DNA of 62,885 nt from a bacterium (lineage in GTDB: Bacteria > Desulfobacterota > JAPLJL01), in the NCBI GenBank assembly GCA_028713675.1, contig JAQTNV010000017.1, positions 1-62,885 on the forward strand, read 5' to 3'. The position numbers were made by a program, and so were the translations under genes. How positions within the stretch are numbered: position 1 is the first letter of the stretch; each line of letters opens with the position of its first letter. The notes under the pieces are model-generated. The model was not told the origin of the DNA. It did not search any database and worked only from the letters and a program-made list of their open reading frames with translations. Below, in pieces: positions 49,525 through 60,525 of this stretch.

Positions 49525-49896
49525 TTATATAACCTGCCTTTCACTCGTGGCGAGGAAATAGCTCAGGAAGCAGAAACGGTTCCAGGCGGTCCGCTGGTTG
49601 CGGAACCGCACCCGGCCGGCGAAGAATTCGGAAAGCAGGGTGGACCGGCCGGAGAGAATACCCTCCCAGGTCCCGGGGTCGGACCGGATGGTCAGGTCCA
49701 GGCCGTAGTCGAATCCGGGTTGGAGCCGGACCTGGCCTGATTCCAGAAAATTCACGGTAATCGGATCGAAATAATCGGGTCTGATTTCAAGGAGTAGATT
49801 GAAGCTGGGGTAAAGCGGAAAAGGAAGGGCGGAAACAAGGATTCCAGATTTGCTCCCGGTCAGCAGATCGAATATTCTTTTTGTAGTATTTTTCAT
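49525..49896 (-). CDS. SCP2-like sterol/lipid-carrier domain protein
   Basis: About 123 residues from the ATG at 49896 (an upstream ATG at 49929 is possible). The central pattern (LTIRSDPGTWEGILSGRSTL, then a G-R-V-R-F element) matches SCP2 domains, in which a D-x-x-x-x-x-x-L-x-x-G segment precedes a G-x-(L/V)-x-(L/F) strand. Such domains bind lipids or acyl-CoA. It is divergent from the chemotaxis gene at 50043. Moderate confidence because the match is by pattern only. Confidence 0.6.
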   Translation of the reverse strand: MKNTTKRIFDLLTGSKSGILVSALPFPLYPSFNLLLEIRPDYFDPITVNFLESGQVRLQPGFDYGLDLTIRSDPGTWEGILSGRSTLLSEFFAGRVRFRNQRTAWNRFCFLSYFLATSERQVI

Positions 49897-49977
49897 CCGA
49901 TTCTGTTCTTTTCTTTTATATCGCGTCATCCGAAAAAATGCCAGTCATCAGAAAAAAAGCCCGGGGCCAGGATTCTT

Positions 49978-50006
49978 TTGACAAATGCCCCGGAAAGGTA
50001 TGAAAT
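49978..50006 (+). promoter_or_regulatory. Sigma-70-type promoter of the MCP gene
   Basis: TTGACA (49978-49983), 17 nt, TGAAAT (50001-50006), 36 bp before the GTG start. Confidence 0.55.
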
Positions 50007-50042
50007 AAAAAACAATTAATTCATCACCCGGGGACACAAAAA

Positions 50043-51860
50043 GTGAAATTTATCCTAAAACTGGTTTTCAGCAATATCTTTATTGCGCTTTTCGCTCTTT
50101 TCCTGGCTTTCTTCCGCCAGGTTTCCCAGCCGAACACCGAGGTCATGACGGGGAGCCAGACCGTCTGGTCTATCATGACCCTCCTGACCCTCCTGGTGAT
50201 CTTCCTGGTTTTTATTTTTACCATCGGGATCAAGATGGTAAAAAACACGTCGGAGTTCATGATCCTTTACGAAAAGGACCGGGAAAAATTGAAGGATTTT
50301 GACCCCGGGCAAAAGGCCAGGGTGGGGGTGGAGATCCTGAACTGGCCCTATTCCGCGGCCTTCATCGCCGGCATCCTGGGGCTGATCGGTTCCGCCGGTG
50401 GACTGATCATGCCCTCGGTCATGGGTTTTACCAACCTGTCCTGGTCGCTTTATGTTTCGCTGGCGATCGATTATCTGGTGGTGACCCTGATGACCGCCGT
50501 GCTGATTTTCTTTTTCAACACCCACTTTGCCACCCAGATGCTGGCCTGCCTGGATGAGGTGGGTTTTCCGCGTCCGGATTATCACGATCCCGCGATTCGC
50601 CGCCTGGGAATCAATTCGAAGTTCAGCTTCACTATTGTTTTCATTATTTTTCTGGTTCTGTATTTCTTCAGCACCGATGTGCTCCGCCGGCTGGATTGGC
50701 TGGCCACCCAGGGAAAAATCCCCGATGAAATCCTGAAACCGGTCACCGTGGGGGTGCTGGAAAGCACCTTGCTCGTGGGGATATACGCCGCGGTCATGAT
50801 CCTGCTTTCCACCCGGGCGCTCACCGGCAGTATCTCCCGCCTGGACCAGGGGGTCCGAAAAATCTCCAAGGGGTTCCTGGGATGGAATTCCGAGCTTCAG
50901 CCGGTATCCGCGGATGAGATCGGGGCCATTACCGATGCGGTCGACCGGATGCGGGAAGCCCTGGACCAGAAGATCGGCCAGGCGGTCAAGCAGTCGGAAA
51001 AAGTGGAAAGCATCCTGAAAACCATCCGGGAGATTATCCCCCTCCTGGCCGTTTTGACCGAGGAAATGATGAGGATTTCCCGGGAGCAGGAGGCCGGGGC
51101 CGTGCAGCAATCCGAATCCATCAAGGGGGTGCAGGCCGGGGTGGAGGACCTTTCGGTGGTGGCCCGGGAGATCTCCGACGGCTCGACCCAGGTGATGGAG
51201 CAGGCCGGAGCCGCCCTCCGGGACGGGGAGGAGGGAACGAACACCATCGATTTTTTCCGGAAGAGCATCGAAAATTTCTCCGAGAGAGCCACCGAGGTGG
51301 GGGAACGGATCCAAACCCTGGCCCTGGTCGGCGAGGAGGTGGAAAGAATCCTGAAGCTGATCGAGGGGATCGCCAACAAGAGCGATGTCCTGGCCCTGAA
51401 CGCGGCCCTGGAGGGGGCTAAGGCCGGGGAGGCCGGCAGGGGTTTCATGCTGATCGCGGATAACATGCGGAGACTGGCCGAGATGGTCGTCAAGGAGGCT
51501 GACCAGGTCCGGCCCATCCTCCGGCAGATTGAGACCAGCACCCGGGAAATCATGGGCGCGATCGACAGCAACCTGGCCGAAACCCGGATCGGGTCGGAGT
51601 TGATGGTCCAGGCCCACGATTCGTTTCAGAACATTTACCGGTCGGTCCAGAAAGCCAACGATACGGTTTACGGGATTCTCCAGGGCACCAGCCAGCAGGA
51701 GAACCTGACCCTGAAGATAATCGAGCACGCCAACAAGGTAGCCGAGAGCGCCCAGCAAGGGTCCGCGCTCAGCAAGGTTTCCACCCAGACCGCCGAGCGG
51801 CTGGTCGAAATCAGCAACCGGCTGGGATCCCTGCTGGCTTCCGAGTCAAAACCGGCCTGA
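50043..51860 (+). CDS. Methyl-accepting chemotaxis-type protein without a periplasmic ligand domain
   Basis: 605 residues, GTG start. The N-terminal 270 residues hold about six membrane helices (about 6-28, 38-62, 100-122, 130-160, 190-210, 240-265) joined by short loops, unlike the usual two helices with a periplasmic sensor. A HAMP-like linker (about 265-320) is followed by the signalling coiled coil with the hairpin tip DVLALNAALEGAKAGEAGRG, diverged from the usual LNAAIEAARAGE. No che genes are nearby. It may control something other than flagella, or sense membrane state. Confidence 0.88.
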   Translation: MKFILKLVFSNIFIALFALFLAFFRQVSQPNTEVMTGSQTVWSIMTLLTLLVIFLVFIFTIGIKMVKNTSEFMILYEKDREKLKDFDPGQKARVGVEILNWPYSAAFIAGILGLIGSAGGLIMPSVMGFTNLSWSLYVSLAIDYLVVTLMTAVLIFFFNTHFATQMLACLDEVGFPRPDYHDPAIRRLGINSKFSFTIVFIIFLVLYFFSTDVLRRLDWLATQGKIPDEILKPVTVGVLESTLLVGIYAAVMILLSTRALTGSISRLDQGVRKISKGFLGWNSELQPVSADEIGAITDAVDRMREALDQKIGQAVKQSEKVESILKTIREIIPLLAVLTEEMMRISREQEAGAVQQSESIKGVQAGVEDLSVVAREISDGSTQVMEQAGAALRDGEEGTNTIDFFRKSIENFSERATEVGERIQTLALVGEEVERILKLIEGIANKSDVLALNAALEGAKAGEAGRGFMLIADNMRRLAEMVVKEADQVRPILRQIETSTREIMGAIDSNLAETRIGSELMVQAHDSFQNIYRSVQKANDTVYGILQGTSQQENLTLKIIEHANKVAESAQQGSALSKVSTQTAERLVEISNRLGSLLASESKPA

Positions 51861-51927
51861 TGCTTTTTCGGATGTTTGTAAACGAGGGATAACCTTCCCG
51901 GCAAGTTTGAGAAAGGAGGATTTGCAA

Positions 51928-52314
51928 ATGATCGGATCAAGACGATGGGGTTTATCAGCTCTGGCGATCGGCTTTCTGTTTTTCGGTTGCGCCGCGGCGG
52001 GATCAATCGTGAGGGTGGAAAGGATAGATGTCAAAAATCAATCCTCCTACCCGGCCGCCATCCGGGTGAACCAGGTCCTGGAATTCTCGGCCGTAGCGGT
52101 GGATTCCTCCGGCGGCGAGGTTGAAAGCCCCGGCGCGGCCAATACCCCCAACTGGTCGGTGGATAACCCCGAGAACTGCCGGGTCACGCCCCGCGAGGGA
52201 ATGAAGGTGACGTTGAAAGGGGTGGCAGCCGGCCCCTGCGAGCTCACCCTCCGGGCCAAGGTCCATGTGGGGATGAACACGATCGTCGTCTGGAGCGGGA
52301 AGATCATAGAATAA
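51928..52314 (+). CDS. Small lipoprotein, unknown
   Basis: 128 residues from the ATG at 51928, which follows AAAGGAGGA at ideal spacing. The signal ends at FFGC (Cys 21). The mature part is beta-rich (IRVNQVLEFSAVAVDSSGGE, ANTPNWSVDNPENCRVT, GVAAGPCELTLRAKV) and resembles bacterial Ig-like (BIG2) domains. It lies 67 bp after the MCP gene in the same direction and may be co-expressed. Confidence 0.8.
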   Translation: MIGSRRWGLSALAIGFLFFGCAAAGSIVRVERIDVKNQSSYPAAIRVNQVLEFSAVAVDSSGGEVESPGAANTPNWSVDNPENCRVTPREGMKVTLKGVAAGPCELTLRAKVHVGMNTIVVWSGKIIE

Positions 52315-52423
52315 TTTTTTGCTTCTATCAGGAAGAGCGAGAAAGGCGAGAAAAGTGGTACAGGTGGGACACGCAAAGTATTTAAACCTATAAAATTCCT
52401 TTCCCGCTTTGGTTTAATTTAAT

Positions 52424-52460
52424 AAAAAAAGCCCGGTTCGGGTTTCCCCGAGCCGGGCTT
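52424..52460 (-). terminator. Rho-independent terminator of groESL
   Basis: On the minus strand AGCCCGGCTCGGG pairs with CCCGAACCGGGCT (12 of 13) around GAAA and is followed by TTTTTTT. It lies about 25 nt after the groEL stop. Confidence 0.92.
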
Positions 52461-52482
52461 GGTGTTTCAGCAGAATCAGATT

Positions 52483-54135
<1,653 letters not shown>

Positions 54136-54178
54136 TATTTCCTCCTTTCACTTCGTAATCCGGAGCTCAAGGCTCGGA

Positions 54179-54469
54179 CTATTTTTCGATAATTCCCAGA
54201 ATTTCTTCCTCGGTGATGACCAGGTGGTCCTCGCCTTCGATTTTAATCTCGGTTCCGGAGTACTTGGCGAACAGAATCTTGTCTCCGACCTTGACCACCA
54301 GGGGGATGACCTTGCCTTCGTCATTGAGCTTTCCGGTGCCGATCGCCACCACCAGACCCTCCATGGGTTTTTCCTTGGCGCTGTCCGGGATGATGATTCC
54401 GCCCTTGCTCTTTTCCTCTCCCTCCAGCCGTTTTACCAGAATCTTGTCTCTCAGGGGCCGTATTTTCAT
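54179..54469 (-). CDS. groS: Co-chaperonin GroES
   Basis: 96 residues. [20 protein letters not shown] start, the mobile loop [15 protein letters not shown], and [20 protein letters not shown]. Caps GroEL. GAAAGGAGG precedes the start. First gene of the operon. Confidence 0.98.
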   Translation of the reverse strand: MKIRPLRDKILVKRLEGEEKSKGGIIIPDSAKEKPMEGLVVAIGTGKLNDEGKVIPLVVKVGDKILFAKYSGTEIKIEGEDHLVITEEEILGIIEK

Positions 54470-54524
54470 AAGTATGCCTCCTTTCTAAAATTAGTGCCCC
54501 AAAATCAATAAATATTTCTTCCTG

Positions 54525-54551
54525 TTAGCACTCTCTGTAGGGGATTGCCAA
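54525..54551. promoter_or_regulatory. CIRCE operator (HrcA site)
   Basis: TTAGCACTC, nine bases, GATTGCCAA. The left arm is perfect and the right arm differs from GAGTGCTAA at two positions. It lies 56 bp upstream of groES, right after the predicted transcription start, the standard place for HrcA repression. Confidence 0.9.
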
Positions 54552-54562
54552 CGAACGAACTT

Positions 54563-54591
54563 AACTTAATCACGGCTTCCGGGTTTGTCAA
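54563..54591 (-). promoter_or_regulatory. Vegetative promoter of groESL
   Basis: On the minus strand TTGACA (54586-54591), 17 nt, TAAGTT (54563-54568). The predicted start falls near 54556, so CIRCE covers about +5 to +31. No sigma-32-type element is obvious. Confidence 0.7.
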
Positions 54592-54672
54592 GGGCGGAAG
54601 TCGTAACTATCTGAATAGTATGTGTTTATTAATATATGGTAAGACCCGGTAATCCGGATTCCGAATAAACAT

Positions 54673-54706
54673 AAAAAGGCCTGGGAGAGTATCCCAGGCC
54701 TTTTTT
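54673..54706 (-). terminator. Rho-independent terminator of the beta-propeller gene
   Basis: AAAAAGGCCTGGGA, five-base loop, TCCCAGGCCTTTTTT: a symmetric hairpin that would work in both directions, about 100 nt after the stop at 54805. The interval 54707-54804 holds no gene I can support. Confidence 0.9.
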
Positions 54707-54804
54707 GTTGGGTAGGGAGTTCATTTATCCCGGCTCCGGGACGATTGGCACCCGAATTGGGCCCGAACCCGGAACCAGGAGCTTGGTGGGCGGTTAGTGA
54801 ATCC

Positions 54805-57800
54805 CTACCTTAAAACCTCGATTCCGTACATCCCCGCGGGAACCAGGACCCGGTCTCCCGAGATAACCGGGGACGGGTTCCAGTTGGTCGAGGGATGGAC
54901 ATGTTCAAATTCAAACCGGGAGTCCTTGACCCGGTAAATCAGGTCCAGGTAAGCGTACATTTCATCTTCGGAGGAGCTCCAGGACCCCTGGGAAATCGCG
55001 AGTTCCCGGATCCGCTTGGGATTAATAAAAGGACCGAGCGAAAGGAAGGCGCGCCCGCCGGCGAATCCATTCAGGCTGTAGCCGGCCTCGAAAGCGGGAA
55101 GCGCGAGGGAATCGATGACCTGCAGGTCGGTGATGTCGTCGGTTTTGATCAGGGAGAGACTTTGCTCAGGGGCCGAACCGCCGGAGTATTCCCCGTACCA
55201 GTAATAATATGGAAGTCCCGAAAGCAGCAGGGCCTGGGTGTTGCTGAAGGAGACCGCCGGGTATCCGGAAAGCGCGATTTCGTCCCCGGCCAGGAATCCC
55301 TGGGCGTTGTAGCGGCAGGCGCCCAGGAAATAATCGGAGGGATAGTATTGATAATAGGACACGCCGTCCTGGATTGACGATAAATTGAGCTGGGTTTTCT
55401 GGTAATAGAATTTTTCTTCGTTCTCCGAAACATAAAGGAGCTCGCCGGGGATATTGACCAGGAGAAGGGAAGGATGTCCCGGATCGGAGAGATCCAGGCG
55501 GACCGCGTAGTAAACGGTGGTTAGGGTTTCCGGATAGGAATAGTAGTAATTCTGGGGCTCGATGGTTTCGGAATCCGTCAGGTAGAGATGCTGGCCGCGC
55601 ACGAGGGGGTTGGAAGTGTAGCTGGAATATAAATAGGAATAGCCGCCCGAACCGATGGAGGAATTCTGAATTTCAATGAACTTGGCGGGCGCGATTGCCC
55701 CCGTCTCCGCGGCTTCCAGGACCAGGACGCCTTCCTTGTAATACCATTCCGGGTCGGCCGCGTTCACGATGGTCACGTCGCCGCCGTAATAGCTCTCACG
55801 GTAGACCGAGCCGTAGAGGCCGAACCGGGAGCCGCCGAGGGAAATCAGGGTCTGGGGGGAAAAGTAAATATTGGAGGGAAAAGCGAAGCAGCCGGTTACC
55901 TGCGGCTGGCCGTTTTCCGGGATCCGCAGGCGGTGAATCTCGACCCGGGAGGGATTGTCCGCGTCGACCGCTTCGCTTTCCCTGATGATATAGAGATTGT
56001 CCGCGTCGCCCATGATGCTGACCGCGCTCCCGGAGATCTTTATCCGGGCGGTGGGCTTGAGCCCGGAATCGCCGAGCTTGACCACCTCCCACCAGCTGTT
56101 CTCGTCCTCCACCAGGGCGAATTTTCCGGCCGGGACTATCGTTTTCGCCGACCGGAGCAGGCGGAGGAGGGAAAGGGTCTGGGGATGGTCGCGGTCATCG
56201 ATATCGGCGATCTGGACCGCGCTCTGGGAAAGAATGAAGGCATGGTTATCGGCCAGGAAGGGCCGTTCCACCGTCCCGATGTGGGCCAGGGAGCCGCGCT
56301 CCTTCAATTGATCGCGGAGGAGATCAATCAGGGTGACCTGGTCCTCCAGCCGGTAACCCCACCACCCGAAACCCTGGTAATCCGACCAGGGGAGCATGAT
56401 CAGGTTCTGGTCGGGCAGGACCTTGAAGGCCTTGTAATCGGCATAACCATAAGAGGTGGAATAACCGCTTCCCACCGTGACCTTGTCCAGCAGCCGGGGG
56501 TTGGTGGGGTCTTCCACGGAGAAAAGGGATACCATTGCCCTTCTCCCTCCCTCGTCATCCACCCCGAGCGTGACCAGGCGGTCGCCCAGGGGCTCGATGT
56601 ACTGGGACCAACCGGGAACGGTCAGCTCTCCGACCACCATGGGACTGGCCGGGTTGGAAAGATCCAGGATCCAGAGCGGATCTTTCCGCTGGTAAGTGAC
56701 GATATAGGCCCGGTTCCCGTCAAAACGGGAGGCGAAGAGCTGCTCGAATTGACCGATCGACTTGGTCGAGAGAAGCTCGGGCTGGTCGGGATTGGAAACA
56801 TCAAAAATACTGAGATTATTATTGCTTCCCAATGCGCCCCCGCCGATCACCCGGAAGGTCTGGTTATATAGATCCATCTTGAAACGGTCGGCGATGTGGC
56901 CGGGGACGTTCATCTTCCCCCGGGCCTTGATCTGGCCGGCCGGGTCGGAAACGTCCAGGCAATAGATGTCGCTGGTTTCGTAGTATTCAAGCTCGGTGTA
57001 ATCGATTATTGGGACGGAAATGAAGAGGTATTCGGGGCTTACATAAAGATGGGTGTAAGCCAGAAGGCTCCAATCCCAGGTGGCGGGAAAGGAGATGATT
57101 TCCTGGTCCACCGCCCGGATGTCCGGGGCCCCGGCGAGGTTGAAGGAGGAGACCACGATGGAATCCGGGGTGAAAGTGACGGCGTAAAGGATGTCCCCCA
57201 CGATCCGGCTCTCGATCAGGGTTCCCGGCAGGGGAAGCTCGGAAACGGTTTCGATCTGTTCCGGGTTCTTCACATCCAAAACCACCACCTTGCCCTCCAG
57301 GTATTTGGCCAGCTCCGTGGAGAGGGGATCATTCGGATCCAGGACGGGGGCGTTCATCGAGCTCCACCCGTATCCCGGCTTGAACCCGGCCACGGTGGAG
57401 ATGACCAGGTTGCCCTTTAGATAGAGTTCGTTGGGGAAGCCGGGGATATAAACCCCGCTCGCGTATTGGGGATTTTTCGGGTTGTTGATTTTAATGGCCT
57501 GGAGGCCGCGATAAATGTTAAGGGTGAAAAGCAGGTTGTCTCCCAGGGCGTATATGTCCGGCTCGGCCACCGAGCGCTCCGGCGGGTTCTGGGACTGGCT
57601 GGAGGAAGGAACCGTGGTTTTTTCTTCTCCCCCGTTCAGAAGCATGCCGCTGTCCAGCAGGTAATACCCGCCCCCTCCCCGGTAATAGGTTTCCGAGAGG
57701 GAGCGATAGCCGTTGTCGACGATTTTTTCCAGGGTGGGGGTGATGAAGGAAGGAAAATCGGCGGTATTTTTGCAGGATTCGATGATCACGGTTTCCGAAG

Positions 57801-58026
57801 GGGGGCGGGAATAAGCGAGATAGCGGGTCCAATCCGGGGAATCAGTACTGGCGCTGATCGACTGGGCCGGGATCTCCGGAGCTTCCGTACCCGTTAATGG
57901 GGATTTTTTCCCGGAACAATTTAAATTTAAAAGGAGGGCGGCCGAGAGTACCAGGGCCAGGAATAGAATAAATATTTGGATCTTTACTATTTTCAATTCT
58001 TTATTGGAATTAAATGGTTGGTTCAT
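54805..58026 (-). CDS. Large beta-propeller lipoprotein
   Basis: 1073 residues. The N-terminal membrane segment ends at LLNLNC, with a lipid Cys at 37, so it is an envelope lipoprotein. The rest is a long series of beta strands with repeated (L)xVxDxSNPxxP-type blades (for example LWILDLSNPASPMVVGELTV and SLFSVEDPTNPRLLDKVTVG). This fits the secreted beta-propeller family of PF09826 type. Role unknown; it may be an adhesin or a protein-binding scaffold. A sigma-54-like promoter sits about 30 bp before the start, with AAGGGGG as ribosome-binding site. Confidence 0.8.
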   Translation of the reverse strand: MNQPFNSNKELKIVKIQIFILFLALVLSAALLLNLNCSGKKSPLTGTEAPEIPAQSISASTDSPDWTRYLAYSRPPSETVIIESCKNTADFPSFITPTLEKIVDNGYRSLSETYYRGGGGYYLLDSGMLLNGGEEKTTVPSSSQSQNPPERSVAEPDIYALGDNLLFTLNIYRGLQAIKINNPKNPQYASGVYIPGFPNELYLKGNLVISTVAGFKPGYGWSSMNAPVLDPNDPLSTELAKYLEGKVVVLDVKNPEQIETVSELPLPGTLIESRIVGDILYAVTFTPDSIVVSSFNLAGAPDIRAVDQEIISFPATWDWSLLAYTHLYVSPEYLFISVPIIDYTELEYYETSDIYCLDVSDPAGQIKARGKMNVPGHIADRFKMDLYNQTFRVIGGGALGSNNNLSIFDVSNPDQPELLSTKSIGQFEQLFASRFDGNRAYIVTYQRKDPLWILDLSNPASPMVVGELTVPGWSQYIEPLGDRLVTLGVDDEGGRRAMVSLFSVEDPTNPRLLDKVTVGSGYSTSYGYADYKAFKVLPDQNLIMLPWSDYQGFGWWGYRLEDQVTLIDLLRDQLKERGSLAHIGTVERPFLADNHAFILSQSAVQIADIDDRDHPQTLSLLRLLRSAKTIVPAGKFALVEDENSWWEVVKLGDSGLKPTARIKISGSAVSIMGDADNLYIIRESEAVDADNPSRVEIHRLRIPENGQPQVTGCFAFPSNIYFSPQTLISLGGSRFGLYGSVYRESYYGGDVTIVNAADPEWYYKEGVLVLEAAETGAIAPAKFIEIQNSSIGSGGYSYLYSSYTSNPLVRGQHLYLTDSETIEPQNYYYSYPETLTTVYYAVRLDLSDPGHPSLLLVNIPGELLYVSENEEKFYYQKTQLNLSSIQDGVSYYQYYPSDYFLGACRYNAQGFLAGDEIALSGYPAVSFSNTQALLLSGLPYYYWYGEYSGGSAPEQSLSLIKTDDITDLQVIDSLALPAFEAGYSLNGFAGGRAFLSLGPFINPKRIRELAISQGSWSSSEDEMYAYLDLIYRVKDSRFEFEHVHPSTNWNPSPVISGDRVLVPAGMYGIEVLR

Positions 58027-58056
58027 TTTCGAATATCTTCCCCCTTATTAATTAAG

Positions 58057-58072
58057 TGCAATCTCCGTGCCG
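58057..58072 (-). promoter_or_regulatory. Sigma-54 (-24/-12) promoter of the beta-propeller gene
   Basis: The minus strand reads CGGCACGGAGATTGCA. It matches the consensus TGGCACG-N4-TTGCA except for the first base, with the correct 5-nt gap between GGCAC and TTGC. The predicted start is near 58046, giving a 20-nt leader that contains AAGGGGG. Confidence 0.7.
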
Positions 58073-58214
58073 CGCTTGAAAGCGAAGAATCGGGTTAGCC
58101 ACCCTCGGATCCCGGGAAGGCCCAGGATTTCAGCCGGACCGGACTGTCAAATTTTTGAGGATAGACTTAAAAAATTGAGGTTTGGCGAATCAGGTTTTTA
58201 AGAAAGAAATACGG

Positions 58215-59306
58215 TCAGGTGCCGCAGCGGACACCCAGAAAAAACAGGTTTTTCGAATAAGGACGCGATCTCGAGAACTCGTTGGAGTAACGGTTGTAAT
58301 CCAGCTGCAGGGATAAGTATTTATTTATTTTCTGCTCGACCCGGACGCTGATCGCGTTCAGGTTTTCGTCCTGCTCGTCGGCCAGGATGATTCTCCGGTC
58401 CTCGGCCCAGATGGTGTAGGTCCCCAGGCCGGTGTATTTCTTGACCTGGACAACCCCGAAAAGGTGGAGGATGGTTTTCGTCGGCAGGGGATAGGAGAAA
58501 GTCAGTGACGTCCGGTGGGTCTGGAAGGAGAGACCGTAGCTGTTCGAGGTTCCTTTCTGAAAATTGTAGGCGGCGCGCAGGAAGTACCGGGGTGAATAGG
58601 CGAGGGCGAGGGAAAGCTCGTCCACCAGGTCGTCCCTGGCAAAGCCGGCCGAGACCAGATTGCTCTGCTGATCGAGGCGGCGGGCCTCGCCTTTGTTCCA
58701 GCGCCGGGTTTCCGCGCCGGAGAGCTCGGCGCGGAGATCATCCCGGATCCGGGACTCGATTAAACCCGAATAGACCAGGAACTGGTAGCTGAGATCTGAC
58801 TCGGGGTGGTAGCCGAAATACTGGTAATTGACCGTGAGGCTGGCTCGAAAAACCGGGGAAAGGTTCCGGACCAGGGAAAACTCGGTTCCCGGTTTGAAGT
58901 AATAATAGTTTTCCTTCCAGGGGAAGAAGCTGGTTTCCAGGGTGCCTTTGAGGAAGGCGGTTAGAAAACGGTTCTCCGAGCCCAGGCGGAGGTTAAGCTT
59001 TTGGCGCAGCCGGTTTTCGGATTCCTCCCGGGTAAAAAATTCCGCCCCGTTCCAGAGGGATCCGGAAAGGGCCAGGGTCCGGGGCAGGGAGATGAGGGTC
59101 CGGCCTTCCAGGACAATCCGATAAAGAAAATCGCCGTTTTTCTGGTTGGAAGTGTCATCGAAGACATTGTCATCGTAACCCAGGTTGAATACGGCCCGGC
59201 CTTCGGTATCGGCGGGGAAGGCGGACGTGGAGGGGAAAAAAAGGAGAAAAAAGGCCAGGAAAAAAAACGCGAGCCGGCTCTCCGGAGAAATCCGAAAAAG
59301 CATCAT
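58215..59306 (-). CDS. Outer-membrane beta-barrel protein
   Basis: About 363 residues from ATG 59306 (AAGGGGGT upstream). Signal peptide FFFLAFFLLFFPSTSAFPA. The mature protein consists of alternating polar/apolar strands rich in aromatic residues (AVFNLGYDDNVFDDT; YNRYSNEFSRSRPYSKNLFF), as in the DUF560-like barrels that accompany exopolysaccharide or surface loci. It does not end in Phe but in GVRCGT, which is unusual for a BAM substrate. Same orientation as its flanking secreted neighbours. Confidence 0.75.
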   Translation of the reverse strand: MMLFRISPESRLAFFFLAFFLLFFPSTSAFPADTEGRAVFNLGYDDNVFDDTSNQKNGDFLYRIVLEGRTLISLPRTLALSGSLWNGAEFFTREESENRLRQKLNLRLGSENRFLTAFLKGTLETSFFPWKENYYYFKPGTEFSLVRNLSPVFRASLTVNYQYFGYHPESDLSYQFLVYSGLIESRIRDDLRAELSGAETRRWNKGEARRLDQQSNLVSAGFARDDLVDELSLALAYSPRYFLRAAYNFQKGTSNSYGLSFQTHRTSLTFSYPLPTKTILHLFGVVQVKKYTGLGTYTIWAEDRRIILADEQDENLNAISVRVEQKINKYLSLQLDYNRYSNEFSRSRPYSKNLFFLGVRCGT

Positions 59307-59472
59307 TCGGACCCCCTTATTTCCAGAACTCCGGCCGGAAGTGAAGAACCTCACCGGTCAAATTTCTAATTATAAAAGGTAAATGTCAAATTATTAGTTT
59401 ATCGGGAGGATATAAACTCAGATCAACGGGGAAGAAGGATTCAGGACAACAGGAAAGGGAAAATCGGGACGG

Positions 59473-60495
59473 CTATTGTCCCCGCCGGAGTTCGTCCTCC
59501 CGGGCGTTGACCCGCAGGATCAGTTCCACCAGAGCGGTTTTCCGGGTTTGCCAGCGGAGGATTTTTTCCTCGAGGGTGGGAGCGTGGACGGAACCGGCTG
59601 GGAGGGAAAGGGTCGAACTTGAGGATTGCAGCCGGAGAATCTCCGGGGGCGTGGCCGGGGAAGGCGTGGAGTCTTTCCCGGTGTCTCCGAAATCGATGAT
59701 CGCGATCCCTTCGTTTCCGGGGGATTCCTTGGCGGGGTTGGAAGGCGAGGAGTTTGGCGGCGGGTTCTGGACCCGCGCCAGGATTTCATCCCGGTGGCTG
59801 ACCTCGGAGGAGAAATCGTAAGTGTCTTCCAGGAACTCCTGCAGGCCCCGGGAGAGGGCCGATTGCTGGTTCAACTCATCCAGCCTCATGACGGTCACTT
59901 CCAATTGCTTCTGAAGGTGGCTCCGGGCCAGGTCGAGAACCTCGAGCTTGTTCCGGATTTCCTGGGGGCCGTCACCCGGTTCGGCGGCGGGAAGAACGAT
60001 CCGGGGATTCAGGTCGGAGAAGACCTGGTCCAGCAGGTTTTCCTTTTCCCGGCGGAGACCGAGGAGATCGGCGAGCCGTTGGGAATCCGGTTTCTTCCGG
60101 GATTGTTTTTCCAGCGCGGCGATGCGGAGGGACAGCTCGGCCAGGAAATTTTCCCGGGCCAGGCGGATCCTTTCCCGCACGGAGTCCAGCTGGGTTTCGA
60201 TCCGGCCCAGATCGGTTTCGATTTGTTTGGATTCCTTGAGGAAATCCTCCTGCTGGTTTCTCTGGGAAAGACTGGGTTCGCCGTTTTCGGGCTTCTGGGC
60301 CGCGATCTTTTCCGAAAGCAGGCCGGCTTTTTCTCGCAATTCCAGGGAGGCCTGCTGCAGGGTCTTTTCGGCCGCGTAAAGACCGGTCAGATCGGCCCGG
60401 AAGGATTCCAGTCCGGAGGCGAAACCCATCCGCGGGAGGGCAAACAGGCAGGCCAGGAGCAGAAAAACGGAGATTTTTGCGGTCGCCATTCTCAT
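59473..60495 (-). CDS. Secreted coiled-coil protein, unknown
   Basis: About 340 residues from the ATG at 60495 (60489 is also possible); the ATG at 60510 falls within the predicted promoter. Signal peptide to GFAS, then about 200 residues of heptad-like coiled coil (LESFRADLTGLYAAEKTLQQ through QLEVTVMRLDELNQQ). A Pro/Ser linker follows, then a second helical piece near the C-terminus. No family recognised. First gene of the group that continues with the barrel protein. Confidence 0.7.
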   Translation of the reverse strand: MRMATAKISVFLLLACLFALPRMGFASGLESFRADLTGLYAAEKTLQQASLELREKAGLLSEKIAAQKPENGEPSLSQRNQQEDFLKESKQIETDLGRIETQLDSVRERIRLARENFLAELSLRIAALEKQSRKKPDSQRLADLLGLRREKENLLDQVFSDLNPRIVLPAAEPGDGPQEIRNKLEVLDLARSHLQKQLEVTVMRLDELNQQSALSRGLQEFLEDTYDFSSEVSHRDEILARVQNPPPNSSPSNPAKESPGNEGIAIIDFGDTGKDSTPSPATPPEILRLQSSSSTLSLPAGSVHAPTLEEKILRWQTRKTALVELILRVNAREDELRRGQ

Positions 60496-60509
60496 GGAAC
60501 TAAATAACA

Positions 60510-60525
60510 TGCAAGAAAAGTGCCA
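60510..60525 (-). promoter_or_regulatory. Sigma-54 (-24/-12) promoter of the coiled-coil gene
   Basis: The minus strand reads TGGCACTTTTCTTGCA: both the -24 TGGCAC and the -12 TTGCA elements are perfect, with the required 5-nt gap. Predicted start near 60499, almost at the start codon of the coiled-coil gene. The divergent kinase and its NtrC-class partner lie on the other side. Confidence 0.78.

Noticed and set aside
54745-54760. TGGCACCCGAATTGG as a sigma-54 promoter
   Set aside because: The -12 element lacks the essential GC (TTGG rather than TTGC), and it points into the 3' end of a convergent gene.
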